From Terriglobales bacterium (GTDB lineage Bacteria > Acidobacteriota > Terriglobia > Terriglobales > Acidobacteriaceae): 64,000 nt of DNA. The stretch covers positions 1 through 64,000 of the forward strand of contig JAICXB010000020.1 in assembly GCA_025980765.1 (NCBI GenBank), written 5' to 3'. Shown piece by piece: positions 19,691-28,032 of the stretch. The notes under the pieces were generated by a model. That model saw only the letters and a program-made list of their open reading frames with translations. It did no database searches and had not been told where the DNA came from. The stretch's first letter is position 1. Each line of letters opens with the position of its first letter. The position numbers and the translations under genes are program-made.

Positions 19691-19715
19691 AGGCCGAGTT
19701 TCACCACGGAAATGT

Positions 19716-19778
19716 CAGTACCATCCGCGGCAGCGGATGGGTGATGCCGACGCGACCCATCCCTAATGACTCAGTACA
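19716..19778. repeat. Family F repeat (AGTACCATCCGC ... GCGGATGG)
   Basis: CCATCCGC and GCGGATGG arms with an adjacent CCCATCCC and terminal AGTAC/GTAC motifs. Related units are at 28566-28585 and inside the 3' end of the large oxidoreductase gene (38105-38168). Confidence 0.6.
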
Positions 19779-19787
19779 CTAGGGGCG

Positions 19788-21416
19788 ATGTCGGAAACGA
19801 GCGTTCATGCCACAGAAGTGGTTCTACTGCTTCTTCTGCTGCTGGTGGTAATTTTTGCCGCGCTGGCGCAGAGGCTCAAAACTCCATATCCGATTGTGTT
19901 GGTAGTGGCCGGATTGCTGCTGGGGTTTGTTCCCGGCATTCCTAGAATTACGCTGAATCCCGAACTGGTATTCCTGGTCGTGCTACCGCCGTTGTTGTAC
20001 GGCGCGGCCTGGACTATTTCCTGGCGGGGATTCGCAGACAACCTCGTGACCATATGCCTGCTGGGTGTGGGACTGGTTGCGTTCACTGTGTTCGGAGTTG
20101 CCGCGGGCGCGCCGCTGTTATTTTCCGGCGTCGACTGGCGCAGCGGCTTCGTTCTGGGTGCGGTGGTGTCCACGACTGACGCCATCGCGGCGACTTCGAT
20201 CGCGAGGCGAATCGGGCTGCCCCGCCACGTTACCAATGTGCTCGAGGGCGAGAGCCTGGTGAACGATGCCAGCGGGCTTCTTGCCCTGGAGTTTGCTACG
20301 GCAATGGTGGTATATGGGCAGGTACCCACGGTTTCTGCCGGTATCCTGCGCTTTGCTTATCTTGCGATTGGCGGGTTGGCCGTGGGTCTGGTAGTGGCAC
20401 GAATAGTGGAATGGTTCGAGCATCGGATCGACGATGGCCCCATCGAGATCGCGATCAGCATCTTTGTTCCATATACCACTTATCTGGCGGCCGAAGCGAT
20501 CCACGCTTCCGGAGTGCTGGCGGTAGTCGGCAGCGGACTCTATCTCAGTCGCCGCAACCCACAATTCTTCTCTCCGAGCGTGCGCCTGCAGGCCAATGCA
20601 GTTTGGAACTCGCTGACATTCATATTGAATGGAGTGGTATTCGTACTGATCGGCCTGCAGTTGCCGTACGTGATGGCGGGAATCAAAGAGTCATCCTTAA
20701 CTCGCCTCTTCAGCTATGGCGCGCTGTTTAGCGTCTTCATCATTGTGTTGCGCCTGCTCTGGACTTTTCCCAGCGCTTATCTGGCCTACCTGCTGCGAAC
20801 GCGTATGTTTCACCAGAAGCTGGAGCGGCCGCGCGCTCGCCAGCTCTTTGTAATCGGTTGGACGGGAATGCGAGGAGTCATCGCACTGGCTGCGGCTATA
20901 TCGCTGCCAGTAACGCTTGAGAATGGCGCGGCGTTTCCGCATCGCAACCTGATTCTCTTTCTTACGTTCTTCGTGATTCTCGTGACCCTCGTATTGCAGG
21001 GGCTCACGCTTCCATCAGTGATTCGTTTACTCGGCTTGGCGGGAGGGTCTGCGCCTCATGGCGAGGAGAGCGAAGCGCGCCGTCTGGTACTGCAAGCGGC
21101 ACTGGAGTATCTGGAACAACGACGCCTGAGTGACACCACGGCGTGGGCGGGATTATACGAGGACATGGAGAGGCACTATCGCCATCGCATAGCGAATGCA
21201 GAAGCAGAAGCCGGTGAGGAGAACCGCGTGATTCGCGAGCACTACGGGCGCTATCTTGATCTCTCTCACGAACTCCTGAACATTGAACGTCGCACCACTT
21301 TGAGTCTGGTGGATGAAGGCCGCATCGATGATGAAATAGCTCGCGAACTCGAACAGGAGCAGGATTTAAGCGAGATTCGCCTGAACGCGGCCATCGACCA
21401 TCAGCAAAAACGATAA
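19788..21416 (+). CDS. Na+/H+ antiporter (CPA1/NhaP type)
   Basis: This 542-residue cation:proton antiporter has 11-13 hydrophobic segments in residues 1-410. The ion-binding region STTDAIAATSIARRIGLPRHVTNVLEGESLVNDASGLLALEFA shows the two conserved Asp-containing motifs of the NhaP/NHE family, and GWTGMRGVIALAAAISLP is the typical late helix. A cytoplasmic, charged, helical tail (about residues 415-542) likely regulates activity. It exports Na+ (or K+) in exchange for H+ at the inner membrane. The gene stands alone. Confidence 0.92.
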   Translation: MSETSVHATEVVLLLLLLLVVIFAALAQRLKTPYPIVLVVAGLLLGFVPGIPRITLNPELVFLVVLPPLLYGAAWTISWRGFADNLVTICLLGVGLVAFTVFGVAAGAPLLFSGVDWRSGFVLGAVVSTTDAIAATSIARRIGLPRHVTNVLEGESLVNDASGLLALEFATAMVVYGQVPTVSAGILRFAYLAIGGLAVGLVVARIVEWFEHRIDDGPIEIAISIFVPYTTYLAAEAIHASGVLAVVGSGLYLSRRNPQFFSPSVRLQANAVWNSLTFILNGVVFVLIGLQLPYVMAGIKESSLTRLFSYGALFSVFIIVLRLLWTFPSAYLAYLLRTRMFHQKLERPRARQLFVIGWTGMRGVIALAAAISLPVTLENGAAFPHRNLILFLTFFVILVTLVLQGLTLPSVIRLLGLAGGSAPHGEESEARRLVLQAALEYLEQRRLSDTTAWAGLYEDMERHYRHRIANAEAEAGEENRVIREHYGRYLDLSHELLNIERRTTLSLVDEGRIDDEIARELEQEQDLSEIRLNAAIDHQQKR

Positions 21417-21478
21417 CAGCATGTAAAATTTGCAATTCTGGATGCCCGGCGTATATGTCAAGGAAGCAAAAGTGAATC

Positions 21479-21512
21479 GCAGGGTGAAACCCCGCAATCT
21501 GAGTTTCAGATT
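21479..21512 (+). promoter_or_regulatory. Tandem hairpins in the leader of the DinB-like gene
   Basis: GCAGGG-TGAAA-CCCCGC (one mismatch) is followed directly by AATCTGA-GTT-TCAGATT (perfect 7 bp), ending 19 nt before the ATG and just upstream of its GGAG ribosome site. This could be a cis-regulatory leader or an attenuator-like structure; no known riboswitch class was recognised. Confidence 0.35.
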
Positions 21513-21530
21513 CCTGAGGATTGGAGCAAT

Positions 21531-22070
21531 ATGAAACACGATCTGCAGCAGACGATAGCGCTTCTCGCTCGCACTCCAGCGGCCCTCGATGCCCTGGTGC
21601 GCGACCTGCCGGAGGAGTGGACTTCGAGAAATGAGGGCGAAAAAACCTGGAGCGTGTTCGACGTGATCGGCCATCTCATTCATGGGGAACGCACGGACTG
21701 GATTCCGCGTGCCAAGATGGTGCTGCAATTTGGTGAAAGTCGGCCATTTGAGCGGTTTGACCGCTGGGCACAGGAGCGAGAAAGTCGCGGCAAGTCGCTG
21801 GGCCAATTGCTGGATGAATTTGCTCGTCTGCGCGCAGAAAATCTCGACCAACTCCGGGGAATGAACCTGCGCCAGGAGGACCTGGAGAAGCGCGGAAATC
21901 ATCCAGCGTTGGGAGTGGTTACCCTCTCGCAGTTGATAGCCACATGGGCAGCTCACGATTTGACGCATCTGCATCAGATCTCACGGATAATGGCGCATCA
22001 GTATCGAGAGGCCGTAGGTCCGTGGACCAAGTATCTTGGGGTGATGCAGTGCGCCGGCCACAGCTCTTGA
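21531..22070 (+). CDS. DinB-like / YfiT family protein
   Basis: This 179-residue four-helix-bundle protein belongs to the DinB/YfiT-like group of metal-dependent enzymes. The metal-binding histidines typical of the fold appear at VIGHLIHGERTDW (residues about 46-58) and ATWAAHDLTHLHQI (about 142-155). These proteins include thiol-dependent transferases, but most are uncharacterised. The start follows GGAG. A leader with two hairpins precedes it. Confidence 0.85.
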   Translation: MKHDLQQTIALLARTPAALDALVRDLPEEWTSRNEGEKTWSVFDVIGHLIHGERTDWIPRAKMVLQFGESRPFERFDRWAQERESRGKSLGQLLDEFARLRAENLDQLRGMNLRQEDLEKRGNHPALGVVTLSQLIATWAAHDLTHLHQISRIMAHQYREAVGPWTKYLGVMQCAGHSS

Positions 22071-22152
22071 CAGCATGCCGTTAACGGTTGGGAATACCAA
22101 ATCACGCCGGCTAAAAGCGTGGAAGCCGGTCAGCAGCTATTTCGGAGTTCAT

Positions 22153-22629
22153 ATGCCATTTCGATTCAAAAGCCGATATCTTCCCGTACTTCTATTGGGC
22201 GCATTCGCGCTGGCTCAAGGGCAAAGCCGTTTCGACAGCGGCAATGCTACTGGCTTGCCGGTTTACCCCCGCGCAAAAGTACGCGAGGGCGGTGAACGGG
22301 GCACCGTATCGCTGGCGGCCAAGGGTACCGCCCGCCGCCTCGCGGCGACGAAATATGTGTCGCAGGACGCGCCGGAGAAGGTGCTTCAGTTCTACCGCGC
22401 GCGGCTCAAAGCTCTCGGCTCGCCAGTTGAATGTGCCGGGGGCAAAAACACCCAGGTTGATGTGCAGCTTACAGACGCTTCTCTGGACAAGGCCGCAGAG
22501 TGCAACGCCGACGATTTTGCCGTTGGAGGAATGGAACTGAAGGTGGTAACCGACGGTGAGCAGCGCATCGTAGTGCTGACCCCGGTCGCACACGGCACCG
22601 AGATCGCGCTGGTCAGCGTCAGACCATAG
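22153..22629 (+). CDS. Secreted protein of unknown function
   Basis: This 158-residue product has a signal peptide (MPFRFKSRYLPVLLLGAFALAQG). The mature part contains LPVYPRAKVREGGERGTVSLAAKG and SQDAPEKVLQFYRARLKALG, then a C-terminal beta-rich stretch. The YPGA-like opening and the helix with FYRxxLxxLG resemble small periplasmic proteins common in Acidobacteria, but no function is known. The ATG at 22153 gives the signal peptide; an upstream in-frame start does not. Confidence 0.75.
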   Translation: MPFRFKSRYLPVLLLGAFALAQGQSRFDSGNATGLPVYPRAKVREGGERGTVSLAAKGTARRLAATKYVSQDAPEKVLQFYRARLKALGSPVECAGGKNTQVDVQLTDASLDKAAECNADDFAVGGMELKVVTDGEQRIVVLTPVAHGTEIALVSVRP

Positions 22630-22871
22630 CCTGCGCACGAAATTTCCAGCGCTGTGCTCGACAAGTTCCATCAAAGCTGAAACACTTTGCCACACCCCAA
22701 CTCGTCCCTGGAGTTACAGCAATACATCTAGTACTTTAGCCCTTCATTTACAAAAGCTTACAAAACTAAGATAAAGTGCGAGTTTGGACTGGTATGTGCA
22801 GCTATGGCCAGCAACTTCGGAGTATAGTGATCAACTAACAAAATTTGTTCCTTTCAGGAGAATCAAATCGC

Positions 22872-24230
22872 ATGAGGAAATTCGCTCCCTGGTTCATGCT
22901 GCTGGCGCTGTGCAGCTTTAGCTTTGCGGCTTTTGCGCAGGACAGTGATGCGCTTTCACGTAACGCTCTGTCTGGCAAGCACCCGATACACGCCAACAAC
23001 TCGGCTAACGCGCACAAAAACGGCAACATCCCCACACCCCACGGATTCCCGCTGGGCGTGGACACAATCACCAACTTCACTGGGCACTTTGAAAATCAAG
23101 GCATCCTCTTTGACGGCACCGCACACCATGTTTGGGAATACAGCATGGTCGGAAACCCGCCGGAGCGCGGTGGAACCACAGTTTTCAATGCTCCAATCGT
23201 TCCAGTTTCGCTGGATTTGCGGAACGCCGATGGCACTCGGCGTTACGTTAAGGTGGTCAATGGCGTTATTGTTACCTGCGCTGATGATCCAACTGACGAT
23301 ACAATTACCCCTCCTGGCTGCCAACGCCTGTTCTCAGATGTCACTCCGTTTATTCAGCCTTTCATAAACGGTCCGGTCTTTAACGGTCTGTCCACTTACA
23401 GCAGCAGCCCGGTTCCAACCCAGATCACTGATGCCGTGCAGCGTGCTGAGTTCGGCAACCATGCTCGCGCGGATTGGCACACTTTGCTGTCGGCAAACCT
23501 CAAGGCTCCAGAGGTAATGACGCTGCTCAGAGGCACCTATCAGTTCGCTCTCAATGCTGACGGAAGCTGCTGTTTCTTCGTGTTAATTGCGGAAAACGTC
23601 TTCAACAACAAGCTATTTCCGCAAAGCCCGGCAGGACCGGATAACAATTCCGTCATCGGCCAGGCCGAGGTAGCCGGCAATGTCACCACCAAGGACATTT
23701 CTACCTTCCTGTTCCCGAACGCCTACCTGTTCGATCCCAACACCGGAGGCTGCTGCGTGCTGGGCTTCCATACGTTCGATTTCGAGCCCGGTAATGCGAC
23801 AAACCTTCCCGCAAATGGCAATCAGCCACGGTTCTTCGTGCTGAACTACTCGAGCTGGATCAGCCCAGGTATCTTCGGTGGCGGATTCCAGGACGTGACC
23901 GCCAACAGCCACGAAATTGCCGAGACCTTCAACGATCCGTTTGTCGGCTTTGACGGCATCCACAACATCGTCCCGTTCTGGAAGAATCCGGCAGGACAGT
24001 GCCAGGACCTGATGGAAGACGGCGATGTGATTGAAGACTTGGATCAGTTCGGCAGCGTCACGTTCCCGGTCACAGTCAATAACTTCACCTATCACCCGCA
24101 GAACGAAGCGCTGTTGCCGTGGTTCGAATTCGAGCAGAATTCGAGCGCCATCGACAACGCGTACAGCTATCCCAATGAAGCCATACTGCCGCACCTGTCG
24201 GCTCCGCAGCCTCTCAACTGCGGCCAGTAG
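22872..24230 (+). CDS. Secreted protein with a zincin-like SHEIAE motif
   Basis: This 452-residue secreted protein starts with a signal peptide (MRKFAPWFMLLALCSFSFAAFAQ). Near residue 350 lies TANSHEIAETFNDPF, an HExxE-containing motif like that of EXORDIUM/PHI-1-type and related zincin-like proteins (SHELAE...DP). Downstream WKNPAGQCQDLMEDGD may add ligands. Paired cysteines (SCC, GCC) suggest disulfides in the periplasm or medium. Proteolytic activity is an inference; the family is poorly studied. An intrinsic terminator follows the stop. Confidence 0.75.
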   Translation: MRKFAPWFMLLALCSFSFAAFAQDSDALSRNALSGKHPIHANNSANAHKNGNIPTPHGFPLGVDTITNFTGHFENQGILFDGTAHHVWEYSMVGNPPERGGTTVFNAPIVPVSLDLRNADGTRRYVKVVNGVIVTCADDPTDDTITPPGCQRLFSDVTPFIQPFINGPVFNGLSTYSSSPVPTQITDAVQRAEFGNHARADWHTLLSANLKAPEVMTLLRGTYQFALNADGSCCFFVLIAENVFNNKLFPQSPAGPDNNSVIGQAEVAGNVTTKDISTFLFPNAYLFDPNTGGCCVLGFHTFDFEPGNATNLPANGNQPRFFVLNYSSWISPGIFGGGFQDVTANSHEIAETFNDPFVGFDGIHNIVPFWKNPAGQCQDLMEDGDVIEDLDQFGSVTFPVTVNNFTYHPQNEALLPWFEFEQNSSAIDNAYSYPNEAILPHLSAPQPLNCGQ

Positions 24231-24255
24231 ACAGTCACTCTGTTACAACAGAATG

Positions 24256-24290
24256 AAAAGGGCTCCGGTTTGCCGGGGCCTTTTTCCTTT
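24256..24290 (+). terminator. Intrinsic terminator
   Basis: AAAGGGCTCCGG-TTTG-CCGGGGCCTTT forms a strong hairpin followed by TTTCCTTTT, 26 nt after the stop of the secreted zincin-like protein gene. Confidence 0.85.
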
Positions 24291-24373
24291 TCTGAGGTCT
24301 GGCGGCGGTCCCCCCGATTTTTAACCGTGGCCCATCGTAAGTGTCACAGGGAGAAATCCCTGCTCCGGCAAAT

Positions 24374-24402
24374 AACAGGGAATTTTGCAGGGAATTTTTT
24401 CG
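24374..24402. repeat. Left direct repeat of the island
   Basis: AACAGGGAATTTTGCAGGG followed by AATTTTTTCG; matches 27328-27356 with one difference. The 24231-24600 interval otherwise holds only the terminator and AT-rich sequence. Confidence 0.7.
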
Positions 24403-24600
24403 CCGCAGCCGGCTTTGCCCAAAATCGCGTCTTTGAGCTGATTTGTTAGGCAGGTTGTTGAATTTTTGGGCAACTTGGCTGCCTAACGTTAATGCTCGAC
24501 AACATCACCCAAATGTGCTGTCAATGTACCTACAACCCATTTATTTTCATTGACTTATAGGGTTGATTGTAGTACAGTATTTGTAGTCTCTGGATACTCG

Positions 24601-25041
24601 TCACTTTGCCGCCCCGCAGAAGTGCGACCCGTCGTCGTGCCACATGGAGTTGTCCGCAAACTTAACAGTCTCCGTCCATACATGAAGCTGAACTCGCATG
24701 TCAGGTGTTCGCTGCTGGAACTTCGCAGTCTTTTCTTCTCCTGGTTTCACTTTGCGGTCGTCTAGTAAATCATGATGGAAAGTTGTAATACCTAGAAGGC
24801 CATTACTCGGGGTAACTTCATCTCCAACGGCGTCGGTGAATTTGTCTATGAATTTGACCGCAGTGATCTCTTTGTCGCTTGCATTTTGGTATTTCACTTT
24901 GACCCCGTAGTCGCTCCAAAACTCCGATTTCACGATCTTCACAGGGCAGGTTTCAGCGACCTTCTCTGTGCTGTTTACTGCATTGGGTTGCTGGGCGAAT
25001 GCGACTGCACTGAAGAGCAGTGCAATAATTAGCGACTTCAT
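24601..25041 (-). CDS. Small secreted protein of unknown function
   Basis: This 146-residue product has a signal peptide (MKSLIIALLFSAVAFAQQ). The mature part contains VKIVKSEFWSDYGVKVKYQNASDKEITAVKFIDKFTDAVGDE, an immunoglobulin-like beta pattern. No family is recognised, and its codons are AT-richer than neighbouring core genes, consistent with the island. It has no clear operon partner. Confidence 0.6.
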   Translation of the reverse strand: MKSLIIALLFSAVAFAQQPNAVNSTEKVAETCPVKIVKSEFWSDYGVKVKYQNASDKEITAVKFIDKFTDAVGDEVTPSNGLLGITTFHHDLLDDRKVKPGEEKTAKFQQRTPDMRVQLHVWTETVKFADNSMWHDDGSHFCGAAK

Positions 25042-25309
25042 TTTGTTCCCCTCATAACTAGAAAGTGGTCAGCGGGAAAGGGCTGTCGTTGGCAGCCCAT
25101 CTCCGCATCGCCTCAGTATAAAGGGGAACTATGTTGTCCCCTAGGAAGGTTTTGGTATTCACAAGCAGATTCTGACAGTGTTTGTGCTCGTGCTTGTTTC
25201 GGACGACTCAATCACTCTCATCGTGCTCATATAAGCACGACCTCGGTTAACAGAGCAGCGATTCCGTTCGTAGCGGGGTCGCTGACTCGCTGCATAGCAG
25301 CACACGCAT

Positions 25310-25468
25310 TCAACCCCGTTTTGTCTTTTTGCCAGACTTGCGGGGAGTGTTCCAGTACGGCGATTTGCACTTCGGGCACACCTTCGGCTCCTCGTCACTA
25401 TCCTGACGCGGCACCCAAGTGTGGCCGCATCGCTCACACTGAAACCCTTGCAACGTAACCCTTGCCAT
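25310..25468 (-). CDS. 52-residue zinc-ribbon protein
   Basis: This small gene encodes MARVTLQGFQCERCGHTWVP..., with two CxxC knuckles: CERC (residues 11-14) and CPKC (31-34). The tail SPYWNTPRKSGKKTKRG is basic. The CxRCGHxWxPR ... CPKCKSPYW pattern recurs in small uncharacterised bacterial zinc ribbons, often in accessory regions. The basic tail suggests nucleic-acid binding. It is divergent from the transposase gene, with two palindromes between them that could be operators. No function can be given. Confidence 0.7.
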   Translation of the reverse strand: MARVTLQGFQCERCGHTWVPRQDSDEEPKVCPKCKSPYWNTPRKSGKKTKRG

Positions 25469-25476
25469 ACCACAGA

Positions 25477-25516
25477 GAATATACCACAGGTGTATTCTGT
25501 CAAGTATTTTACTTGA
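25477..25516. promoter_or_regulatory. Two palindromes between zinc-ribbon and transposase genes
   Basis: GAATATACC-ACA-GGTGTATTC (25477-25497, one mismatch) and TCAAGTA-TTT-TACTTGA (25500-25516, perfect) lie side by side in the AT-rich divergent gap. They are plausible operators for a regulator, possibly the zinc-ribbon protein itself. Confidence 0.45.
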
Positions 25517-25563
25517 TTTAATATATACCTAATAGTAATATACCAGTCATAGAGAGGCTGGCT

Positions 25564-26792
25564 ATGGACGCAAGGCAACAACGGGGCATGGAACTGGCGG
25601 CAACAAGACCAATCACTAAAAGCAAGAGGAACAATGGCGTTTGGCTCGTACCCTCCCAAAGCGGCCCCGGCAAATATACCGTCAACATTGCCAGTAAACA
25701 ACCAACCTGCACCTGCCCTGATTTTGAAATTCGCAATCAGAAGTGCAAACACATCTTCGCGGTCAGTTACGCAATGATACGGGAAGAACATTCGGATGGA
25801 AGCACCACGGTCACGGAAACCCTCACCATGACCGCCGTGCGGAAAACCTATCCGCAGAACTGGCCAGCCTATAACGCTGCCCAACCACTGAGCAGGACAG
25901 ATTTCAGGAACTCTTGCACAACCTGTGCGCTGGGGTTCCGCAGCCTATTTACCAGCGTCGCGGTAGACCTAGTTTGCCGCTGTCGGATGCTATCTTCTCG
26001 GCTGCGTTCAAGGTCTATTCCACTGTGTCTGGCCGTCGCTTTATGAGCGATCTTCGTCAGTCTCACGCGAGAGGCTTTATCTCCCGCGTTCCGCATTACA
26101 ATTCCATCTTCAATTACCTTGAGGATGACGGCCTTACTCCAATCCTGCGCGATCTCATCACGCAGAGCAGTCTGCCGTTGAAGTCCGTTGAAGTGGATTT
26201 CGCGGTGGACTCGTCTGGATTCACCACGTCCCGTTTTGTTCGCTGGTTTGACGTTAAATACGGCAGAGAGCGAGCAGAGCATCACTGGGTCAAATGTCAC
26301 CTGATGTGCGGCGTGAAAACCAACATTGTGACTGCAATTGAAATTGGTGACAAACACGCTCACGACGTTCCATTTTTTGCGCCGATGGTTAGCACTACGG
26401 CGCAGAATTTTCGCATCGAAGAAGTATCGGCGGATAAGGGTTACGGGAGCCTTGGAAACGCCAAAGCTGTTACTGATGCGGGCGGAACTCCGTTCATCGC
26501 ATTCAAGTCCAACGCAACTGGTGAAGTCGGCGGGGCATGGAAGCAAATGTTTCACTACTTCATGTTCAGACGCGATGAGTTCGTGCAGCACTACCACAAG
26601 CGTTCCAACGTTGAATCGACCTTCTCCATGATGAAGCGGAAGTTTGGAGACTCGCTTCGGAGCAAGACCGATACCGCTATGGTCAATGAAACGCTTTGTA
26701 AAGTGCTCTGTCATAATCTCGTCGTCTTGATTCACGAACTGCACGAACTTGGAATTGAACCTGTGTTCTGGAAATCCACTCACGTCTGCTGA
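25564..26792 (+). pseudogene. SWIM-finger DDE transposase, frameshifted
   Basis: The N-terminal part (25564 to about 25884) carries a SWIM zinc finger CTC...CKH at about residues 51-65 (CTCPDFEIRNQKCKHIFAV) and runs to WPAYNAAQ. The homology then continues in the -1 frame as TTEQDRFQELLHNLCAGVPQP to 26792. The C-terminal part has DDE-type motifs: VDSSGF, SADKGYGS and HKRSNVESTFSMMKRKFGD. Reconstructed, it is about 409 residues, the normal size for the SWIM-containing IS transposases seen in Acidobacteria and Planctomycetes. No slippery heptamer is visible, so a one-base loss or an assembly error is likelier than programmed frameshifting. No terminal inverted repeats were identified. Confidence 0.8.
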
Positions 26793-27076
26793 TTTAAGGC
26801 GTTTTACCTGCCTGCTCTGAGGCAATCACTGCGACAACCGAAGCAGATGCCGCATTACGATTGACCTCAGATGTATGCTCATGTGATTTACCTTGCATGG
26901 CGTGTATTCAGCACGATTCTTACAACCGCTGTAACGGTTACAAAGATTGAGGCTCTATACCACCGATTTAGACGCGGGGTAGGTCTTAACAACAGAACAC
27001 AAAGACTATCCAGCATTATGGTGATGGTCGTCGTAAGAGACTATCAGCGCCTCTGGCACTGACGGTTTATGTGAAT
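26793..27076. other. Gap with a possible unassigned transcript
   Basis: No convincing protein is present. A TTGACC box (26861) and a strong terminator at 27077-27115 bracket about 220 nt of non-coding-looking sequence, including a small hairpin near CCGCTGTAACGG. A small RNA is possible but unproven. Confidence 0.25.
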
Positions 27077-27115
27077 GGGCTGCTCTTGGCAACAGGAGCA
27101 GCCCTTTCTTTTTTC
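27077..27115 (+). terminator. Intrinsic terminator
   Basis: GGGCTGCTC-TTGGCAACAG-GAGCAGCCC forms a perfect 9-bp stem followed by TTTCTTTTTTCTT. The nearest forward gene ends 285 nt upstream. Confidence 0.8.
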
Positions 27116-27236
27116 TTAGCCGCTGCTGATTTATTGGGCAACAGCAACATTTTTAGGGCAAGGTTCCGTTCTTAGGCAAAGCCGCCGCAGCCCAGAAATC
27201 CTCAAATTCTGCCCAAAATCCGCGAATTCCTCCGAT

Positions 27237-27359
27237 GAGCAGGGAATTAGCAGGGAATTTTGCTATTTTCGCCTAAGTCTTTGCTTTGCTATCAGCTAGC
27301 AGCCAGAAGCCAGCAGCTTCTTCTGAGAACAGGGAATTTAGCAGGGAATTTTTTCGGCC
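27237..27359. repeat. Right direct repeats of the island
   Basis: GAGCAGGGAATTAGCAGGG (27237-27255) and AACAGGGAATTTAGCAGGG plus AATTTTTTCGGCC (27328-27359). The second is nearly identical to 24374-24402. Between them lies a CTAGCAGCCAGAAGCCAGCAG segment like the one after sucD. Confidence 0.65.
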
Positions 27360-27526
27360 AACTTTTCCACAGCCACTTTTCGCTTGACCTCGGCACAAAA
27401 ACCGGGGTAGCACGAAAACTGGGTAGTGAAATCGACTCAGTCGCCGACGCGGGCGCCCCGCCCGGGATTTGGACTGCAGTTTAACGTGGCATTGAGAATC
27501 GAAGCAACGGGCGAGGGCCCACGTCC

Positions 27527-27946
27527 ATGCTGCAGTCCGCAGCCGGCGAGAGCGCCGAAGGAGCAAATCGAGTGCCTGATCGTGCAATTGGATACGGCAA
27601 GCCTCCGAAGCACGCGCAATTCAAGCGCGGCGCCTCGGGCAATCCCAGGGGACGCCGCAAAGGTTCGCTCAATCTGGCGACCGTCCTGCAAAACGCCTTA
27701 AACGACACCGTGGTTGTGGTGGAGAACGGAAAAGAAAAGACCATCAGCAAGATGGAAGTGGCAGTCAAGCGGCTGGTGGACAAAGCCATGGCCGGCGACC
27801 TGAGCGCCTTCCGCGTGCTGTCTGACCTGACCCGCGTTCTCGAGGATTCTCCCGGCGTAGCCAGCAGCGAGGAGCTGGAGGCCGCCGACCAGAAGCTGCT
27901 GGAGAGCCTGCTCAGCCGATTTACGGCTCCCCAGACTATCGGGTGA
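27527..27946 (+). CDS. DUF5681-type small protein
   Basis: This 139-residue protein carries IGYGKPPKHAQFKRGASGNPRGRRKGSLN near residues 23-51, the hallmark of the DUF5681 family found in mobile and phage-associated contexts. A helical, Leu-rich remainder follows (MEVAVKRLVDKAMAGDLSAFRVLSDL). The function is unknown; the basic Gly/Pro-rich motif suggests nucleic-acid contact. It lies just outside the right edge of the AT-rich island. The start is uncertain, with a GTG further in as an alternative. Confidence 0.65.
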   Translation: MLQSAAGESAEGANRVPDRAIGYGKPPKHAQFKRGASGNPRGRRKGSLNLATVLQNALNDTVVVVENGKEKTISKMEVAVKRLVDKAMAGDLSAFRVLSDLTRVLEDSPGVASSEELEAADQKLLESLLSRFTAPQTIG

Positions 27947-28013
27947 TTTCGCGATCGGCTGATCGGGTGATTTGACAATCACAAATCACGAAATCGCGAA
28001 ATCACGAAATCGG
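27942..28013. repeat. Family A intergenic repeat, copy 5
   Basis: ATCGGGTGATTTCGCGATCGG-like and AATCACGAAATCGCGAAATC-like units form a palindrome after the DUF5681 gene, between convergent genes. Confidence 0.75.
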
Positions 28014-28032
28014 ACGGGCGACTTCGCTGTCC

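Larger units (their letters stand above)
24374..27359. mobile_element. AT-rich island flanked by GCAGGGAATTT direct repeats
   Basis: The stretch between 24374-24402 and 27328-27359 is bounded by near-identical direct repeats of the form AACAGGGAATTTnGCAGGGAATTTTTTCG; a shorter copy sits at 27237-27260. The interior is visibly AT-richer than its surroundings. It holds a secreted protein gene, a zinc-ribbon gene, a frameshifted transposase and an orphan terminator. This suggests a horizontally acquired segment. No integrase or terminal inverted repeats were found, so the element type is open. Confidence 0.5.

Noticed and set aside
25159-25884. Minus-strand open frame of 241 codons across the transposase start
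   Set aside because: It overlaps the zinc-ribbon gene in another frame and the transposase on the other strand, and has no recognisable domain.
25870-25900. Programmed -1 frameshifting in the transposase
   Set aside because: No X-XXY-YYZ slippery heptamer is in the right phase; decay or error is simpler, though a comparison with other copies is listed as a check.
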